Source: Streptococcus oralis
Lineage (GTDB): Bacteria; Bacillota; Bacilli; Lactobacillales; Streptococcaceae
DNA: 64,000 bases
Assembly: GCF_004127215.1 (NCBI RefSeq)
Contig: NZ_QEWJ01000001.1
Coordinates: 310,001-374,000, forward strand
Reading direction: 5' to 3'
Part shown: positions 1 to 9,064 of the stretch, one piece after another
Layout of the letters: every line of letters starts with the position of its first letter
Numbering within the stretch: position 1 is the stretch's first letter
Position numbers and translations under genes: made by a program
Notes under the pieces: generated by a model
What the model saw: only the letters and a program-made list of their open reading frames with translations
Told to the model about the DNA's origin: nothing
The model's database searches: none

Positions 1-307
1 AAGATAAAAGTAATAATATGGTTGATAAAATCTGTCTACGATAAATAAATGTCATTCCTAGCGGAATAAAGGTTGCCACGACAAGATAAATAACATAAAT
101 CAAAACAAAATCAAAAAAGTAATTTTCCAAAGGATTTATTCCGTAGCCTTTAACAAAATAAAAATATTGGAAAAGCAGAAACAATGCCAAAACGAAGGCT
201 CCTGCAAATGAAATAACCATCATACTTACAGAGGCTCGTGTATTTGCTAAACTTTTAAAATATAGTTTATTTGCATTCTGAATATCTTCTATTGTTTTTT
301 CTTGCAT
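1..307 (-). CDS. Membrane protein, 3' end outside window
   Basis: An open frame starts at the ATG at 305-307 (MQEKTIEDIQNANKLYF...) and runs off the left edge after about 102 codons. A good ribosome binding site (TAGGAGG) lies just upstream of the ATG. Two hydrophobic stretches, around residues 27-45 and 58-78, indicate membrane segments. It follows the three-gene membrane cassette on the same strand with a spacer of about 100 bp, so it may belong to the same transcript. I do not recognise the family. The C-terminus is not visible. Confidence 0.7.
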   Translation of the reverse strand, partial: MQEKTIEDIQNANKLYFKSLANTRASVSMMVISFAGAFVLALFLLFQYFYFVKGYGINPLENYFFDFVLIYVIYLVVATFIPLGMTFIYRRQILSTILLLLS

Positions 308-409
308 ACTTAACCTCCTAAATTGACCTAACTCTAAATCCGTTTAATTAAAAATCATACCTTAATCAGCTTATTCTAATTTTTCAATAAATTAAAAAAT
401 GTATAGAAC

Positions 410-1000
410 TCAATCTTTCAATGAAATATCTTTATTTTCTAATTCTTTGTATAACTGTCTTAAAATCACGCTGCGTTTAATCAATTTGGTATTTAAAATA
501 GTGTATACGATAAAATATGATGATAAAGTTAATACAAGACTAATATAGTTACCCGAGCTTATAAAAATTGCAGCAGTCACTATGCCTATGAGCAAAAAAC
601 AGATTATCGTTATATATAATATTAAAACATTCCTTTTTTCTTGCTTTAAAAAGTTTTGATAGTTTCTTAAATCAATTTGAAATTCTTCTAACTCAATGAC
701 ACGATTTAAAACATAATAAAGTAAGAGACTACTACCAATACTAATTATAATATAAGCAAAGATTAAAGACAGTATCCGAAAATCTGTTGGTACTTCCCCA
801 TTTTTACTTATACTTCTTAAAACAATATATAAAACAAGAGCAATTGAACTGTAACCAGTAATGGCAGTTGCTCCAATAGTTTTATCCTTTGTTGGATATA
901 AAAGTTGATGATTTTCATTGTTATAATAGACAGATTTTTCCTGATATATACCTAGGACAATGAAATTTTTAGTGTTACTTTTCATAATTATCTTTCTCAT
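410..1000 (-). CDS. Hypothetical membrane protein, paralogue 3 of cassette
   Basis: 196 residues. The N-terminal soluble segment (VLGIYQEKSVYYNNENHQLL) is followed by four hydrophobic segments in two pairs (about residues 45-65, 75-95, 125-148, 150-168) and a basic C-terminal tail. The start ATG overlaps the stop of the upstream gene in an ATGA overlap, indicating translational coupling. The N-terminal pattern, an 'I/V-G' motif followed by V-Y/F-Y/F-D/N and L-L/Y, recurs in the next two genes, so the three are diverged copies of one ancestor. Function unknown; an immunity- or small-transporter-like role would be speculation. Confidence 0.75.
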   Translation of the reverse strand: MRKIIMKSNTKNFIVLGIYQEKSVYYNNENHQLLYPTKDKTIGATAITGYSSIALVLYIVLRSISKNGEVPTDFRILSLIFAYIIISIGSSLLLYYVLNRVIELEEFQIDLRNYQNFLKQEKRNVLILYITIICFLLIGIVTAAIFISSGNYISLVLTLSSYFIVYTILNTKLIKRSVILRQLYKELENKDISLKD

Positions 1001-1539
1001 TTATAAGTTTTATACAGTTCATTTATGATTTTTCCTCTTTGGAATATCTTATTATAAAAGAACATAAAATATATAGTCATACATAAAATTGAAACAACTT
1101 CCCACGGAAGATTGCCATATGTGATAAAGAGATGTGCAAAAAATAGTATAATTAGTGGTAATATAATAAAAGATAAATAGGTCAAAAAGATATTCTTTCG
1201 CTCTCTTAACACGAAGTCCCTCATTGCTTTTTCCTCTAATTGAAGTTTTTCCACTTCTCTCTCACGATGGAAGGTCGCATAACAAACAACAAAGGCTATT
1301 ATAAAGGAAATCAGGATGCCTATCATTAAAAATTGATATCTTCCCAGAATGGTTAAATAGTATTTGGAATTAACTTTTCCAATTATGACATAAATAATCA
1401 TGACCATGCTACTGCCAGCAGTTTCCAAAAAAGAAGTCTTCTTTCTTACTATGTATAAACTAGAATCTTTTTTATCAAAATAAACTGGATTTTTATCAAT
1501 TGTTCCTATAGGAACCATATTTTTTAAATATTTTTTCAT
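997..1539 (-). CDS. Hypothetical membrane protein, paralogue 2 of cassette
   Basis: 180 residues with the same plan as its neighbours: an N-terminal motif (MVPIGTIDKNPVYFDKKDSS), a pair of membrane segments, a charged helical stretch (HREREVEKLQLEEKAMRDF), then a second hydrophobic pair and a basic tail. It overlaps both neighbours by 4 bp (ATGA type), so the three genes are one translational unit. No catalytic motif is visible. Function unknown. Confidence 0.75.
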   Translation of the reverse strand: MKKYLKNMVPIGTIDKNPVYFDKKDSSLYIVRKKTSFLETAGSSMVMIIYVIIGKVNSKYYLTILGRYQFLMIGILISFIIAFVVCYATFHREREVEKLQLEEKAMRDFVLRERKNIFLTYLSFIILPLIILFFAHLFITYGNLPWEVVSILCMTIYFMFFYNKIFQRGKIINELYKTYK

Positions 1540-2114
1540 ATATCATTTTCCTTAGGGGAATATTTTTTGTCTAACATATGAACCACTTTAAATCTCTGTA
1601 TTGGTTTCGTGTTTAATAACAATAGGGGGAACATAAAAAATAAAATGGCTAAAAACAAAAACAAAAAATTAGAAGTCAATAAATAAACTATAGAAAAAAG
1701 CACTGGAAGAAGGAATGCCAATAATATAATTAGATGACTCTTAACTATATTTTTCTTCTCGTTTTTAAGAAAAGTTATCATATCAATGTTTGAAAGCACA
1801 AAAGGACTAATAACTAATTCTTCATTCAAAGCTGGTCTATAGAGAAGTTTGGAGATAATAATCATTAGAAAAAAACCAAAAATCAAGGGCCAAAACCCAC
1901 TGAACACCTGAACTTTTGTTACTTCTCTTACAAGAACATAAAGGATAAGTGTTGCTCCTGTTAAGAAAGCGACAGGAGGCACTTTAAACTTTGTTTTAGA
2001 ATGACCTAAGAACAATTTGTCCGTTTTCTTATCAAAAAAAACTGTTTCCCCTTCAAAATTACCAATTCCTACAAATTCAACGTCCTTTAACTTTATAATT
2101 TGATTTTTGTCCAA
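1536..2114 (-). CDS. Hypothetical membrane protein, paralogue 1 of cassette
   Basis: 192 residues, probably from a TTG start at 2112-2114 with AGGAG six bases upstream; no better ATG lies in frame. The N-terminal motif (FVGIGNFEGETVFFDKKTDK) matches the two downstream genes, followed by two membrane pairs. It is the first gene of the overlapping cassette. Its ribosome binding site sits inside the end of an acetyltransferase relic (2115-2247), so the gene seems to have been joined to foreign 5' DNA. The start is therefore less certain than the frame. Function unknown. Confidence 0.7.
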   Translation of the reverse strand: MDKNQIIKLKDVEFVGIGNFEGETVFFDKKTDKLFLGHSKTKFKVPPVAFLTGATLILYVLVREVTKVQVFSGFWPLIFGFFLMIIISKLLYRPALNEELVISPFVLSNIDMITFLKNEKKNIVKSHLIILLAFLLPVLFSIVYLLTSNFLFLFLAILFFMFPLLLLNTKPIQRFKVVHMLDKKYSPKENDI

Positions 2115-2247
2115 GAGAATCTCCTATTTTTCTTATCTGATACATACTCAAACATTGCTTCCGTATCATCCAAGGTTAGAAATCTGATCAATAAACGCTA
2201 TTTCTCCACTATTGGATACTGGCTAGTTTTAAAAAGATTGATTCCAT
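2115..2247 (-). pseudogene. Relic of the N-terminus of a GNAT acetyltransferase
   Basis: From an ATG at 2245-2247 preceded by AGAGGGGG the frame reads MESIFLKLASIQ then stop. After small frame changes the segment continues as FLTLDDTEAMFEYVSDKKN, which resembles the start of RimJ/RimL-type GNAT acetyltransferases (usually L-R-P-x-T-x-D-D-A-E-A-M-F-x-Y-x-S-D). The remaining ~120 residues are missing; the membrane cassette begins where they should be. Family assignment rests on this short motif only. Confidence 0.5.
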
Positions 2248-2319
2248 ACAAACCCCCTCTCTTTACAAGTATTTTTCTACTAGCTTAGCAAAAAAAGCTC
2301 ATCAAAGCAAAAGTTTTTC

Positions 2320-2348
2320 TTGATTTTTGAAACAGTTTTATATAAAAT
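2320..2348 (+). promoter_or_regulatory. Probable promoter of ald
   Basis: TTGATT at 2320-2325, a 17-base spacer, then TAAAAT at 2343-2348. Between this and the start codon lies a hairpin-forming stretch (arms ACATCAC/GTGATGT at about 2351-2384, and CGGGTTT/AAACCCG), which may be a 5'-UTR structure or an attenuator. Confidence 0.55.
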
Positions 2349-2425
2349 AAAAACATCACGATAATCGGGTTTCTCTGTGATGTTTGATTTTAAAAACCCG
2401 AATTTAGAAAATGGAGTAAGCCTTT

Positions 2426-3538
2426 ATGTTAATCGGAATTCCAAAAGAAATTAAAAATAATGAAAACCGTGTTGCCCTCACACCTGCTGGTGTTTATAGC
2501 CTAGTTAGCCGTGGTCATCGCGTCCTTATCGAGACAAACGCTGGACTCGGTTCAGGCTTTACTGATGCTGACTATCAAAAGCAAGGTGCTGAGATTGTCG
2601 CTACTGCTGGTGAAGCTTGGGCAGCTGAGTTAGTCGTGAAAGTAAAAGAGCCATTAGCTTCTGAATATGGCTACTTGCGCGACGACCTGCTCCTCTTCAC
2701 CTACTTGCACATGGCTGCTGCACCAGAGTTAGCAGATGCTATGCTAGCAGCAAAAACAACAGGAATTGCCTATGAGACTGTCCGTGACAGCCAAGGACAT
2801 CTGCCACTCCTCGTTCCTATGAGTGAGGTTGCTGGTCGTATGGCGGTTCAAATCGGAGCTCACTTCCTTACCAAACAAGCTGGTGGCTCTGGTGTCTTAC
2901 TTGGTGGTGTACCGGGTGTCCCAAAAGGAAAAGTAACCATCATCGGTGGCGGTGTCGTCGGTACACATGCTGCCCGCATCGCTCTTGGACTTGGTGCTCA
3001 AGTGACGATTTTAGATATCAGTGCTAAACGTCTCTCAGTCCTAGAAGATGTTTTCGGAAACCAAATCCAAACTCTTATGTCAAACTCATTCAATATCGAA
3101 GCAAGCGTGAAAGATGCTGATGTGGTAATTGGAGCGGTTCTCATCCCTGGTGCCAAGGCACCAAAACTGGTGACAGATGAGATGGTCAAACAAATGCGCC
3201 CAGGATCTGTCATCGTTGACGTTGCTGTTGACCAAGGTGGCGTTATCGCAACAGCAGATCGTGTGACAACACACGATGAACCCGTCTATGAAAAACACGG
3301 TGTTCTCCACTATGCCGTTGCCAATATCCCTGGTGCGGTAGCTCGTACTTCTACCATCGCCCTAACCAATGTCACCCTTCCTTACATCGAATCCTTGGCT
3401 GGAAAAGGTTTTAAGAAAGCAATCACTGAAGATCAAGGCTTACGCGAAGGAGTTACAACTTATCAAGGCTACTTAACCAGTCTTCCAGTTGCCCAAGGGC
3501 TAGATAAGGACCACACTTCGATTGATGAACTTGTCTAA
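2426..3538 (+). CDS. ald: Alanine dehydrogenase
   Basis: 370 residues, full length for the family. It oxidatively deaminates L-alanine to pyruvate and ammonia with NAD+. The N-terminus [20 protein letters not shown] is the classic AlaDH/PNT signature with the substrate-binding Arg and nearby Lys. The NAD site is the glycine-rich [20 protein letters not shown] around residue 172-190. The start ATG is preceded by GGAG (ATGGAGTAAGC). It is a monocistronic plus-strand gene with its own promoter and terminator, flanked by minus-strand genes. Assignment is secure. Confidence 0.95.
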   Translation: MLIGIPKEIKNNENRVALTPAGVYSLVSRGHRVLIETNAGLGSGFTDADYQKQGAEIVATAGEAWAAELVVKVKEPLASEYGYLRDDLLLFTYLHMAAAPELADAMLAAKTTGIAYETVRDSQGHLPLLVPMSEVAGRMAVQIGAHFLTKQAGGSGVLLGGVPGVPKGKVTIIGGGVVGTHAARIALGLGAQVTILDISAKRLSVLEDVFGNQIQTLMSNSFNIEASVKDADVVIGAVLIPGAKAPKLVTDEMVKQMRPGSVIVDVAVDQGGVIATADRVTTHDEPVYEKHGVLHYAVANIPGAVARTSTIALTNVTLPYIESLAGKGFKKAITEDQGLREGVTTYQGYLTSLPVAQGLDKDHTSIDELV

Positions 3539-3567
3539 AGACATTAACTAGTTAACATAAATACAAG

Positions 3568-3600
3568 AAAGAGCAGTCTCATCTCAACTGCTCTTTTTCT
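3568..3600 (+). terminator. Intrinsic terminator of ald
   Basis: Inverted arms AAAGAGCAGT and ACTGCTCTTT separated by 9 bases, followed by a T-run. Confidence 0.85.
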
Positions 3601-4251
3601 TGATTTTCTGGTATCGAAAAATATCCACAAAAATCATGTATTCTCTCAATTTTTCAATACCAACAAGAATGTTCCCAGAATGTAAAACCAACGATTATTA
3701 AAAATTCCTATTCTTTAACCAAACTCCTCATTTTAAGTTGGAAAGTGGAGAAGATTACGATTTATCATACTGTTTCTTATAACTAGACTAAAAATAACAA
3801 ATTTTCTATTCTATACCATCTATAAACTAAAAGTCGCAAGAGAGACAGCGCTAGACTGAATTATCCTGCTCCAAAATGTCCCCACAGTATTGACTACTTG
3901 GTTAAATAGGTCTTCCTAAATTCACTCAACGACCGATAAAGATGCCCCATACGACTGCTATCGAGAAAAGTTTTACCTGTCACCGGTTCCAACTGCATTC
4001 TTAACCAACATGAATCTAAAGCTCTGTTTTAACTGCTGTTTGCATATCTTGGGAGGAGGGAACGGACTATGGAGTGACAAATGTAACCAATCTTTTCCTA
4101 TGATATTCCAAACAGAGAAAGACCAAGTGAAGGGCATTAAAATGGAACATGTTTAGTCCCTACAATAAAATCCCTATCCAAGATAATTAAGCAAAATGTT
4201 TTTATTTTTTGTATTTTTGACAACTTTAAAGTTAGAATAGTCACTGGATAT
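3601..4251. other. Gene-free spacer between ald and alaS, possible decayed DNA
   Basis: About 650 bp with no convincing gene. A 48-codon frame exists at 4010-4156 (+), but it has no ribosome binding site. The stretch around 3890-4170 has a more coding-like composition than the AT-rich part before it, which suggests a decayed insertion or gene. I could not identify the parent. No repeats or hairpins of note were seen. Confidence 0.4.
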
Positions 4252-4282
4252 CAAAAAGAAGAGAACCAGTACGGCTCTCTTC
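4252..4282 (-). terminator. Intrinsic terminator of alaS
   Basis: On the minus strand GAAGAGAGCC and GGTTCTCTTC form the arms of a hairpin (loop GTACT), followed by TTTTT. It lies about 50 bases after the alaS stop. Confidence 0.8.
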
Positions 4283-4333
4283 AGAGTATGATTTCTTATT
4301 TACCAACAATAGTTGGCCGGGACTCATTTTTTC

Positions 4334-6952
4334 TTACAATTTACCTGCTACTGCATCCAGCAATTCCTGAATCTTAGCTTGGTTGCTTCCTCCTGCCATG
4401 GCCATGTCTGGTTTTCCACCACCACGTCCATCAACGATCGGAGCCAATTCTTTAACCAAATTACCTGCGTGGATATCTTTGCTCTTACTTGCTACAAGAA
4501 CATTTACCTTGTCACCGATAGCTGCAACTAGGACTAGCACGTCAGAGTAGTCTTTTTGTTTCCAGTTATCTGCAAAGGTACGAAGGGCACCTGCATCTGA
4601 TACAGATACTTGGCTCGCAATGTAACGGTGCCCCTTTACTTCTTGAACATTCTTGAAGACATCACCTGCCGCTGCTGCTGCTGCTTTTTCCTTCAATTCT
4701 GCATTTTCTTTTTGCAATTGGCGGAGTTGCTCTTGAAGGCCTTCAACTTTATGAGGCACTTCCTTGAGTTGAGGTGCTTTCAAGGTTGCTGCGACGGCTT
4801 TCAGAGCGTCTTCTTGTTCACGGTAAGCTTCGAAGGCTTCTTTACCAGTCACGGCCAAGATACGGCGAGTTCCTGATCCGATCCCTTCTTCTTTGACAAT
4901 CTTGAAGAGGCCAATCTCAGAAGTGTTGCCAACGTGGGTACCACCACAAAGCTCGACTGAGTAATCGCCGATCGTCACAACACGAACTTCCTTACCGTAT
5001 TTCTCACCAAAGAGAGCCATGGCTCCCATTTCTTTAGCTGTCTCAATATCAGTCTCAACAGTTTCCACTGCGATTGCTTCCCAGATTTTCTCATTGACTT
5101 CTTGTTCAATGGCACGGAGTTCCTCTGCTGTCACCGCTTGGAAGTGCGTAAAGTCAAAGCGAAGGAATTCGACTTCGTTAAGCGAACCTGCTTGAGTTGC
5201 ATGGCTACCAAGGATATTGTGAAGCGCTGCATGAAGCAAGTGAGTCGCTGTGTGGTTCTTCATGACACGAAGACGACGGTTGGTGTCGATGCTAAGTGTG
5301 TATTCTTGGTTCAAAGCAAGCGGAGCAAGAACTTCAACCGTATGAAGTGGTTGGCCGTTTGGTGCTTTTTGAACATCTGTCACCGTAGCCACGATGTTTC
5401 CAGCAGCGTCCAAGATTTTACCATGGTCTGCAACCTGTCCACCCATTTCAGCGTAGAACGGAGTCTCAGCAAAGATGAGAGAGGCAGTTCCTTCAGAGAC
5501 GGTTTCTACTTCTGCATTGTCCGCTACGATAGCCACCAGTTTAGAAGGCAATTGACTGGCATTGTAGTTAAAGACGCTCTCAACAGTGATGTTTTGAAGG
5601 GTTTCGTTTTGCATACCCATTGAGCCACCTTTGACAGCTGACGCACGCGCACGTTCTTGTTGCTCTTTCATGGCTGCTTCAAAACCTTCACGGTCTACAG
5701 TCATGCCAGCTTCTTCTGCGATTTCTTCTGTCAATTCAACTGGGAATCCATAAGTGTCGTAGAGTTTGAAGACATCTTGTCCAGCGATGACGCTTTGACC
5801 TTTCGCTTTCAAGTCTGCTACGATGCCTTGGGCAAAGTGTTGACCTGAATGAAGGGTACGGGCAAATGACTCTTCTTCGCTTTTGACAATTTTTTCAATA
5901 AAATCACGTTTTTCAAGTACTTCTGGGTAGTAGCTTTCCATGATTTTTCCAACAGTTGGAACGAGTTTGTAAAGGAAAGGCTCATTGATACCCAATTTTT
6001 GACCATGCATGGAAGCACGACGAAGGAGACGACGAAGGACATAACCACGGCCTTCATTTCCTGGGAGAGCACCATCCCCAATAGCAAATGAAAGAGAACG
6101 GATATGGTCAGCGATAACCTTAAAGCTCATGTTGTCGCCATCTTGGTCGTAGACCTTACCAGACAATTTCTCTACTTCACGAATGATTGGCATGAAGAGG
6201 TCTGTTTCAAAGTTTGTCTTAGCCCCTTGGATAACTGCCACCAAACGCTCCAAACCAGCGCCCGTATCGATGTTCTTGTGCGGTAATTCCTTGTACTCAC
6301 TACGAGGAACAGCAGGGTCTGCGTTAAACTGTGACAAAACGATGTTCCAGATTTCGATATAACGGTCGTTTTCGATATCTTCTGCAAGGAGACGAATACC
6401 GATATTTTCTGGATCAAAGGCTTCCCCACGGTCAAAGAAGATTTCTGTATCTGGTCCAGAAGGTCCCGCACCGATTTCCCAGAAGTTGTCCTCGATCGGA
6501 ATCAAGTGACTTGGGTCCACTCCCACTTCAATCCAGCGGTTGTAAGAATCTTTATCATCTGGATAGTAGGTCATGTAAAGTTTTTCAGCAGGGAAGTCAA
6601 ACCATTCTGGGCTTGTCAAGAGTTCATAAGCCCAAGTGATAGCTTCATCACGGAAGTAATCCCCGATAGAGAAGTTGCCCAACATTTCAAACATGGTATG
6701 GTGGCGAGCAGTTTTTCCGACATTTTCGATATCGTTGGTACGAATCGCTTTTTGCGCATTGGTAATACGTGGATTTTCAGGAATGATGGTTCCGTCAAAG
6801 TATTTCTTAAGGGTTGCTACCCCAGAGTTGATCCACAAAAGTGTTGGGTCATTTACAGGAACCAAGCTTACTGATGGTTCTACAGAGTGGCCTTTGCTTG
6901 CCCAGAAATCCAGCCACATTTGGCGTACTTGTGCACTAGATAGTTGTTTCAT
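4334..6952 (-). CDS. alaS: Alanine--tRNA ligase
   Basis: 872 residues, full length. It charges tRNA-Ala in the cytoplasm. Class II catalytic core at the N-terminus ([17 protein letters not shown]; motif 2 around [20 protein letters not shown] near residue 240). The editing domain carries zinc-type motifs [11 protein letters not shown] and VELCGGTHV, and a C-terminal coiled coil ([17 protein letters not shown]) leads into the glycine-rich C-Ala domain ([13 protein letters not shown]). It follows the LURP-one-type gene by 22 bp, with AAGGAGACAAT before the ATG. The T-box upstream controls both genes. Confidence 0.97.
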   Translation of the reverse strand: MKQLSSAQVRQMWLDFWASKGHSVEPSVSLVPVNDPTLLWINSGVATLKKYFDGTIIPENPRITNAQKAIRTNDIENVGKTARHHTMFEMLGNFSIGDYFRDEAITWAYELLTSPEWFDFPAEKLYMTYYPDDKDSYNRWIEVGVDPSHLIPIEDNFWEIGAGPSGPDTEIFFDRGEAFDPENIGIRLLAEDIENDRYIEIWNIVLSQFNADPAVPRSEYKELPHKNIDTGAGLERLVAVIQGAKTNFETDLFMPIIREVEKLSGKVYDQDGDNMSFKVIADHIRSLSFAIGDGALPGNEGRGYVLRRLLRRASMHGQKLGINEPFLYKLVPTVGKIMESYYPEVLEKRDFIEKIVKSEEESFARTLHSGQHFAQGIVADLKAKGQSVIAGQDVFKLYDTYGFPVELTEEIAEEAGMTVDREGFEAAMKEQQERARASAVKGGSMGMQNETLQNITVESVFNYNASQLPSKLVAIVADNAEVETVSEGTASLIFAETPFYAEMGGQVADHGKILDAAGNIVATVTDVQKAPNGQPLHTVEVLAPLALNQEYTLSIDTNRRLRVMKNHTATHLLHAALHNILGSHATQAGSLNEVEFLRFDFTHFQAVTAEELRAIEQEVNEKIWEAIAVETVETDIETAKEMGAMALFGEKYGKEVRVVTIGDYSVELCGGTHVGNTSEIGLFKIVKEEGIGSGTRRILAVTGKEAFEAYREQEDALKAVAATLKAPQLKEVPHKVEGLQEQLRQLQKENAELKEKAAAAAAGDVFKNVQEVKGHRYIASQVSVSDAGALRTFADNWKQKDYSDVLVLVAAIGDKVNVLVASKSKDIHAGNLVKELAPIVDGRGGGKPDMAMAGGSNQAKIQELLDAVAGKL

Positions 6953-6974
6953 ATTGTCTCCTTATTTCACTTGT

Positions 6975-7460
6975 TTAATTTGATTGGCTTTCTAGCATCT
7001 CCACATAGTCAATCGCGACACAGAGGGAAATGACCAGATCTGCATAAGAGTCTTCATAGACGGTTACGGTGTAAGTTGAGGTTAAATGGAAAATTTCTTT
7101 CCTAATCTCGGCGACAAGTTGATCTCGGTCATCCAGCAATTTGAAATTCAAATCCCAGATATTGCCCTCGATACGAAGTCCCAGATTATCAAACTCATAC
7201 CTATCTCGCCAGAAGGTCAACTTCTTACGAATGACGAAATTTGACCCGTCCCGTAACTGAATGTTAAAGCGGGGAAGCAAAGTAAAAAATTCTTTACTGA
7301 TTTCACTGACTTGCTCACCATAGGCGTCATAGATGGTAAAGGTCTTAGGAATTTGGAAAAAAGATCCCTCCACCTGATAGTTCACCACTCCTCTATCATC
7401 CTTGATATCAAAGCGTTCGCCTCCGAGACGAAACTTTTGTTTCACGAGAAATGTCTTCAT
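6975..7460 (-). CDS. LURP-one-related / YxjI-like protein
   Basis: 161 residues from the ATG at 7458-7460, chosen because GGAGGTGTTT directly precedes it; an in-frame ATG at 7470-7472 overlaps that ribosome binding site and is unlikely to be used. The sequence is a run of short beta-strand repeats (FLVKQKFRLGGERFDIKDDR, VEGSFFQIPKTFTIYDAYGE, FWRDRYEFDNLGLRIEGN) typical of the LURP-one/Tubby-like barrel. Biochemical role unknown. It lies between the T-box and alaS, so its expression should follow alanyl-tRNA charging. Confidence 0.75.
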   Translation of the reverse strand: MKTFLVKQKFRLGGERFDIKDDRGVVNYQVEGSFFQIPKTFTIYDAYGEQVSEISKEFFTLLPRFNIQLRDGSNFVIRKKLTFWRDRYEFDNLGLRIEGNIWDLNFKLLDDRDQLVAEIRKEIFHLTSTYTVTVYEDSYADLVISLCVAIDYVEMLESQSN

Positions 7461-7484
7461 AAACACCTCCAAAAATCAAAAGAC

Positions 7485-7659
7485 AAGCTCATATCACGAA
7501 GGGCGAAAAACCGCGGTACCACCTTCATTCAATGAACTTGTCATTCTCAAAATCTTATGCAATTATTAGATTGAGTAGCATGATTTCCTAGCTTAGATGG
7601 CTCGCAGCACCGCCATTTCTCTGGACTAAGATGACAGAAAATCAATTCTCAACATTCCT
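7485..7659 (-). promoter_or_regulatory. T-box riboswitch, probably alanine-specific
   Basis: The minus strand carries the T-box core GGTGGTACCGCGG at 7511-7523, preceded by a Stem I region with AGAGAA near its 5' end. A candidate specifier GCT (Ala) lies at 7577-7579. The T-box is followed by CGCCCTTC, which can pair with GAAGGTG to form the terminator stem. The T-tract after it is delayed (TCTTTTGATTTTT). The element lies between the promoter and the LURP-one gene and alaS, so uncharged tRNA-Ala should allow readthrough. The specifier is my reading of the fold, not a computed structure. Confidence 0.85.
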
Positions 7660-7688
7660 ATTATACTGTTTTTTTGAGTTTTAGTCAA
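7660..7688 (-). promoter_or_regulatory. Promoter of the T-box/alaS unit
   Basis: TTGACT (plus-strand 7683-7688), a 17-base spacer, and a perfect TATAAT (7660-7665) read on the minus strand, immediately upstream of the T-box leader. Confidence 0.85.
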
Positions 7689-7761
7689 CTGGGAAAGCAG
7701 GCACATGCAATCTCATTATATGTATCATCAGCAAAAAAAGATTTATTGATAAAGTATATTA

Positions 7762-9048
7762 TTAACGAAGTAAGTCAAGCATTTCATTATTGAGTGTTTG
7801 ATAACAAGAGAAATAGCTGTCATCAATCTCAAATGTATCTTGTAAAATAAAGCGTAAGGTATCTATTGTCTGTTGCAATTTTCTAGAATTGACTAGTTTA
7901 CTATTAATCTCTGACAAGCCATGTGCCACCTTATTTCTCTCACCATTTAAGCTATTTATTAGCTTTATGGACTTAAGTAATTCAGGAGAAACTTGATAAT
8001 AAGATAGAATATTTTCATATGACAAGAGATTTAAGGTTGACTGAGGGGAATAGATTCTTTCCTTCTCATCTTTTATACCCTTGGCTTTCTTAAATTCTAG
8101 ATCAATGAAATCTAATATAGCTTCAAAATCCTTGTATTCTTCATTTAACTTTGGAAAAGTTCCATCATATTTGATCAAATCTGGATAATCTTTCTTTATC
8201 TTTTCTTCGATGATAAATTCAACATAAGACTTTGATTTGATTAAGACATCAGCAACCTGCCCTCTTTCTTTCAAAACTTCAATCATTAAAAAGTAATTAA
8301 GAGCTTTTTTCTCAACTTCTGTAAGTGAATATCCCTGAATATTTTTTAAAATCGCTTGAGTTTTAAATACTTTTACAAAATCATTTAATATGTATCTTAA
8401 ACGAGCTAATTTCTTTTTAGAAAGTAATTTATTGTATTCTTTTCTAGTAACTAATTCTTCCGCAGCAAGATAATCATAAGAAGAGATTAAATTTCTTAAG
8501 TGGCGCTTGATAAGAGACTGGTTAAATTTTTCAGCTTCATCTTTGATTGTACGATCTTCGTAATCCTTTTGGCTATCCTCGTTCTCGTCAAAAAGCCTCT
8601 GTTCATCTTCACTTGAAAGTGGCACATACTTTCTATTTGCTGATTTGTTTGGTGTTGCAACCTGTATAGCTTGCGTATTATAATCATTAATTCGATTTAA
8701 GGCAAATAAAGCAGAAATAATCTGAGGTGTTCCTGAGGATAGATTTAAGATTAATTGATGATCTGTTCCAGAGTATTTTTCGATAATCTGTCCCATCACT
8801 TCATACATTTTATCAAATAGATAGACTTCATCATTTTTCAATATGATTGATTCAATAACCACTTTAGGATGATAACCCTCTATTGAACATAATGCTTTCT
8901 CAACTAGATCATTTTTTACTAACATTTCTTCACTATAAACCAAAACAATCTATTCAGGTCTGTAAGTTCGAGCAATATGTAATAAAGCTGCATCTCGATT
9001 ATAACTTATCGGATCTGTCGTTCCAACTGCTGAAATTAAAATTTCCAA
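7762..9048 (-). pseudogene. Second Csm6 paralogue (csm6'), interrupted by an amber codon
   Basis: Read from a TTG at 9046-9048 (GAGAGG upstream), the frame gives LEILISAVGTTDPISYN, closely matching the N-terminus of the intact csm6 just upstream. Codon 33 is TAG (8950-8952), where the paralogue has Lys (RPE*IVLVYSEE versus RPEKIIIVFSER). The frame then continues open for 395 codons. The CARF-type loop LNLSSGTPQ and the HEPN ribonuclease motif R-N-K-V-A-H (R-x4-H) near the C-terminus are preserved. An internal start (TTG at 8943) could give a 393-residue product lacking the first CARF strand. It is the last gene of the csm operon, 16 bp after csm6. S. thermophilus is known to carry two Csm6 proteins, so the pair is ancestral-like; the stop is the anomaly. 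Confidence 0.8.
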
Positions 9049-9064
9049 GATATTCTACCTCTCA

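Noticed and set aside
2100-2288. 62-codon plus-strand frame
   Set aside because: Antisense to the acetyltransferase relic and the first membrane gene, with no ribosome binding site.
4010-4156. 48-codon frame with GGG and Cys residues, reminiscent of a small bacteriocin
   Set aside because: No ribosome binding site, no double-glycine leader of the usual form, no transporter or immunity gene nearby; more likely chance within decayed DNA.
3601-4251. ISL3- or IS1167-type remnant in the ald-alaS spacer
   Set aside because: No terminal inverted repeats or transposase motif could be confirmed by eye.
5102-6983. Plus-strand frames opposite alaS, the longest 173 codons
   Set aside because: Antisense shadows of alaS; composition mirrors the coding strand and no start signals are present.
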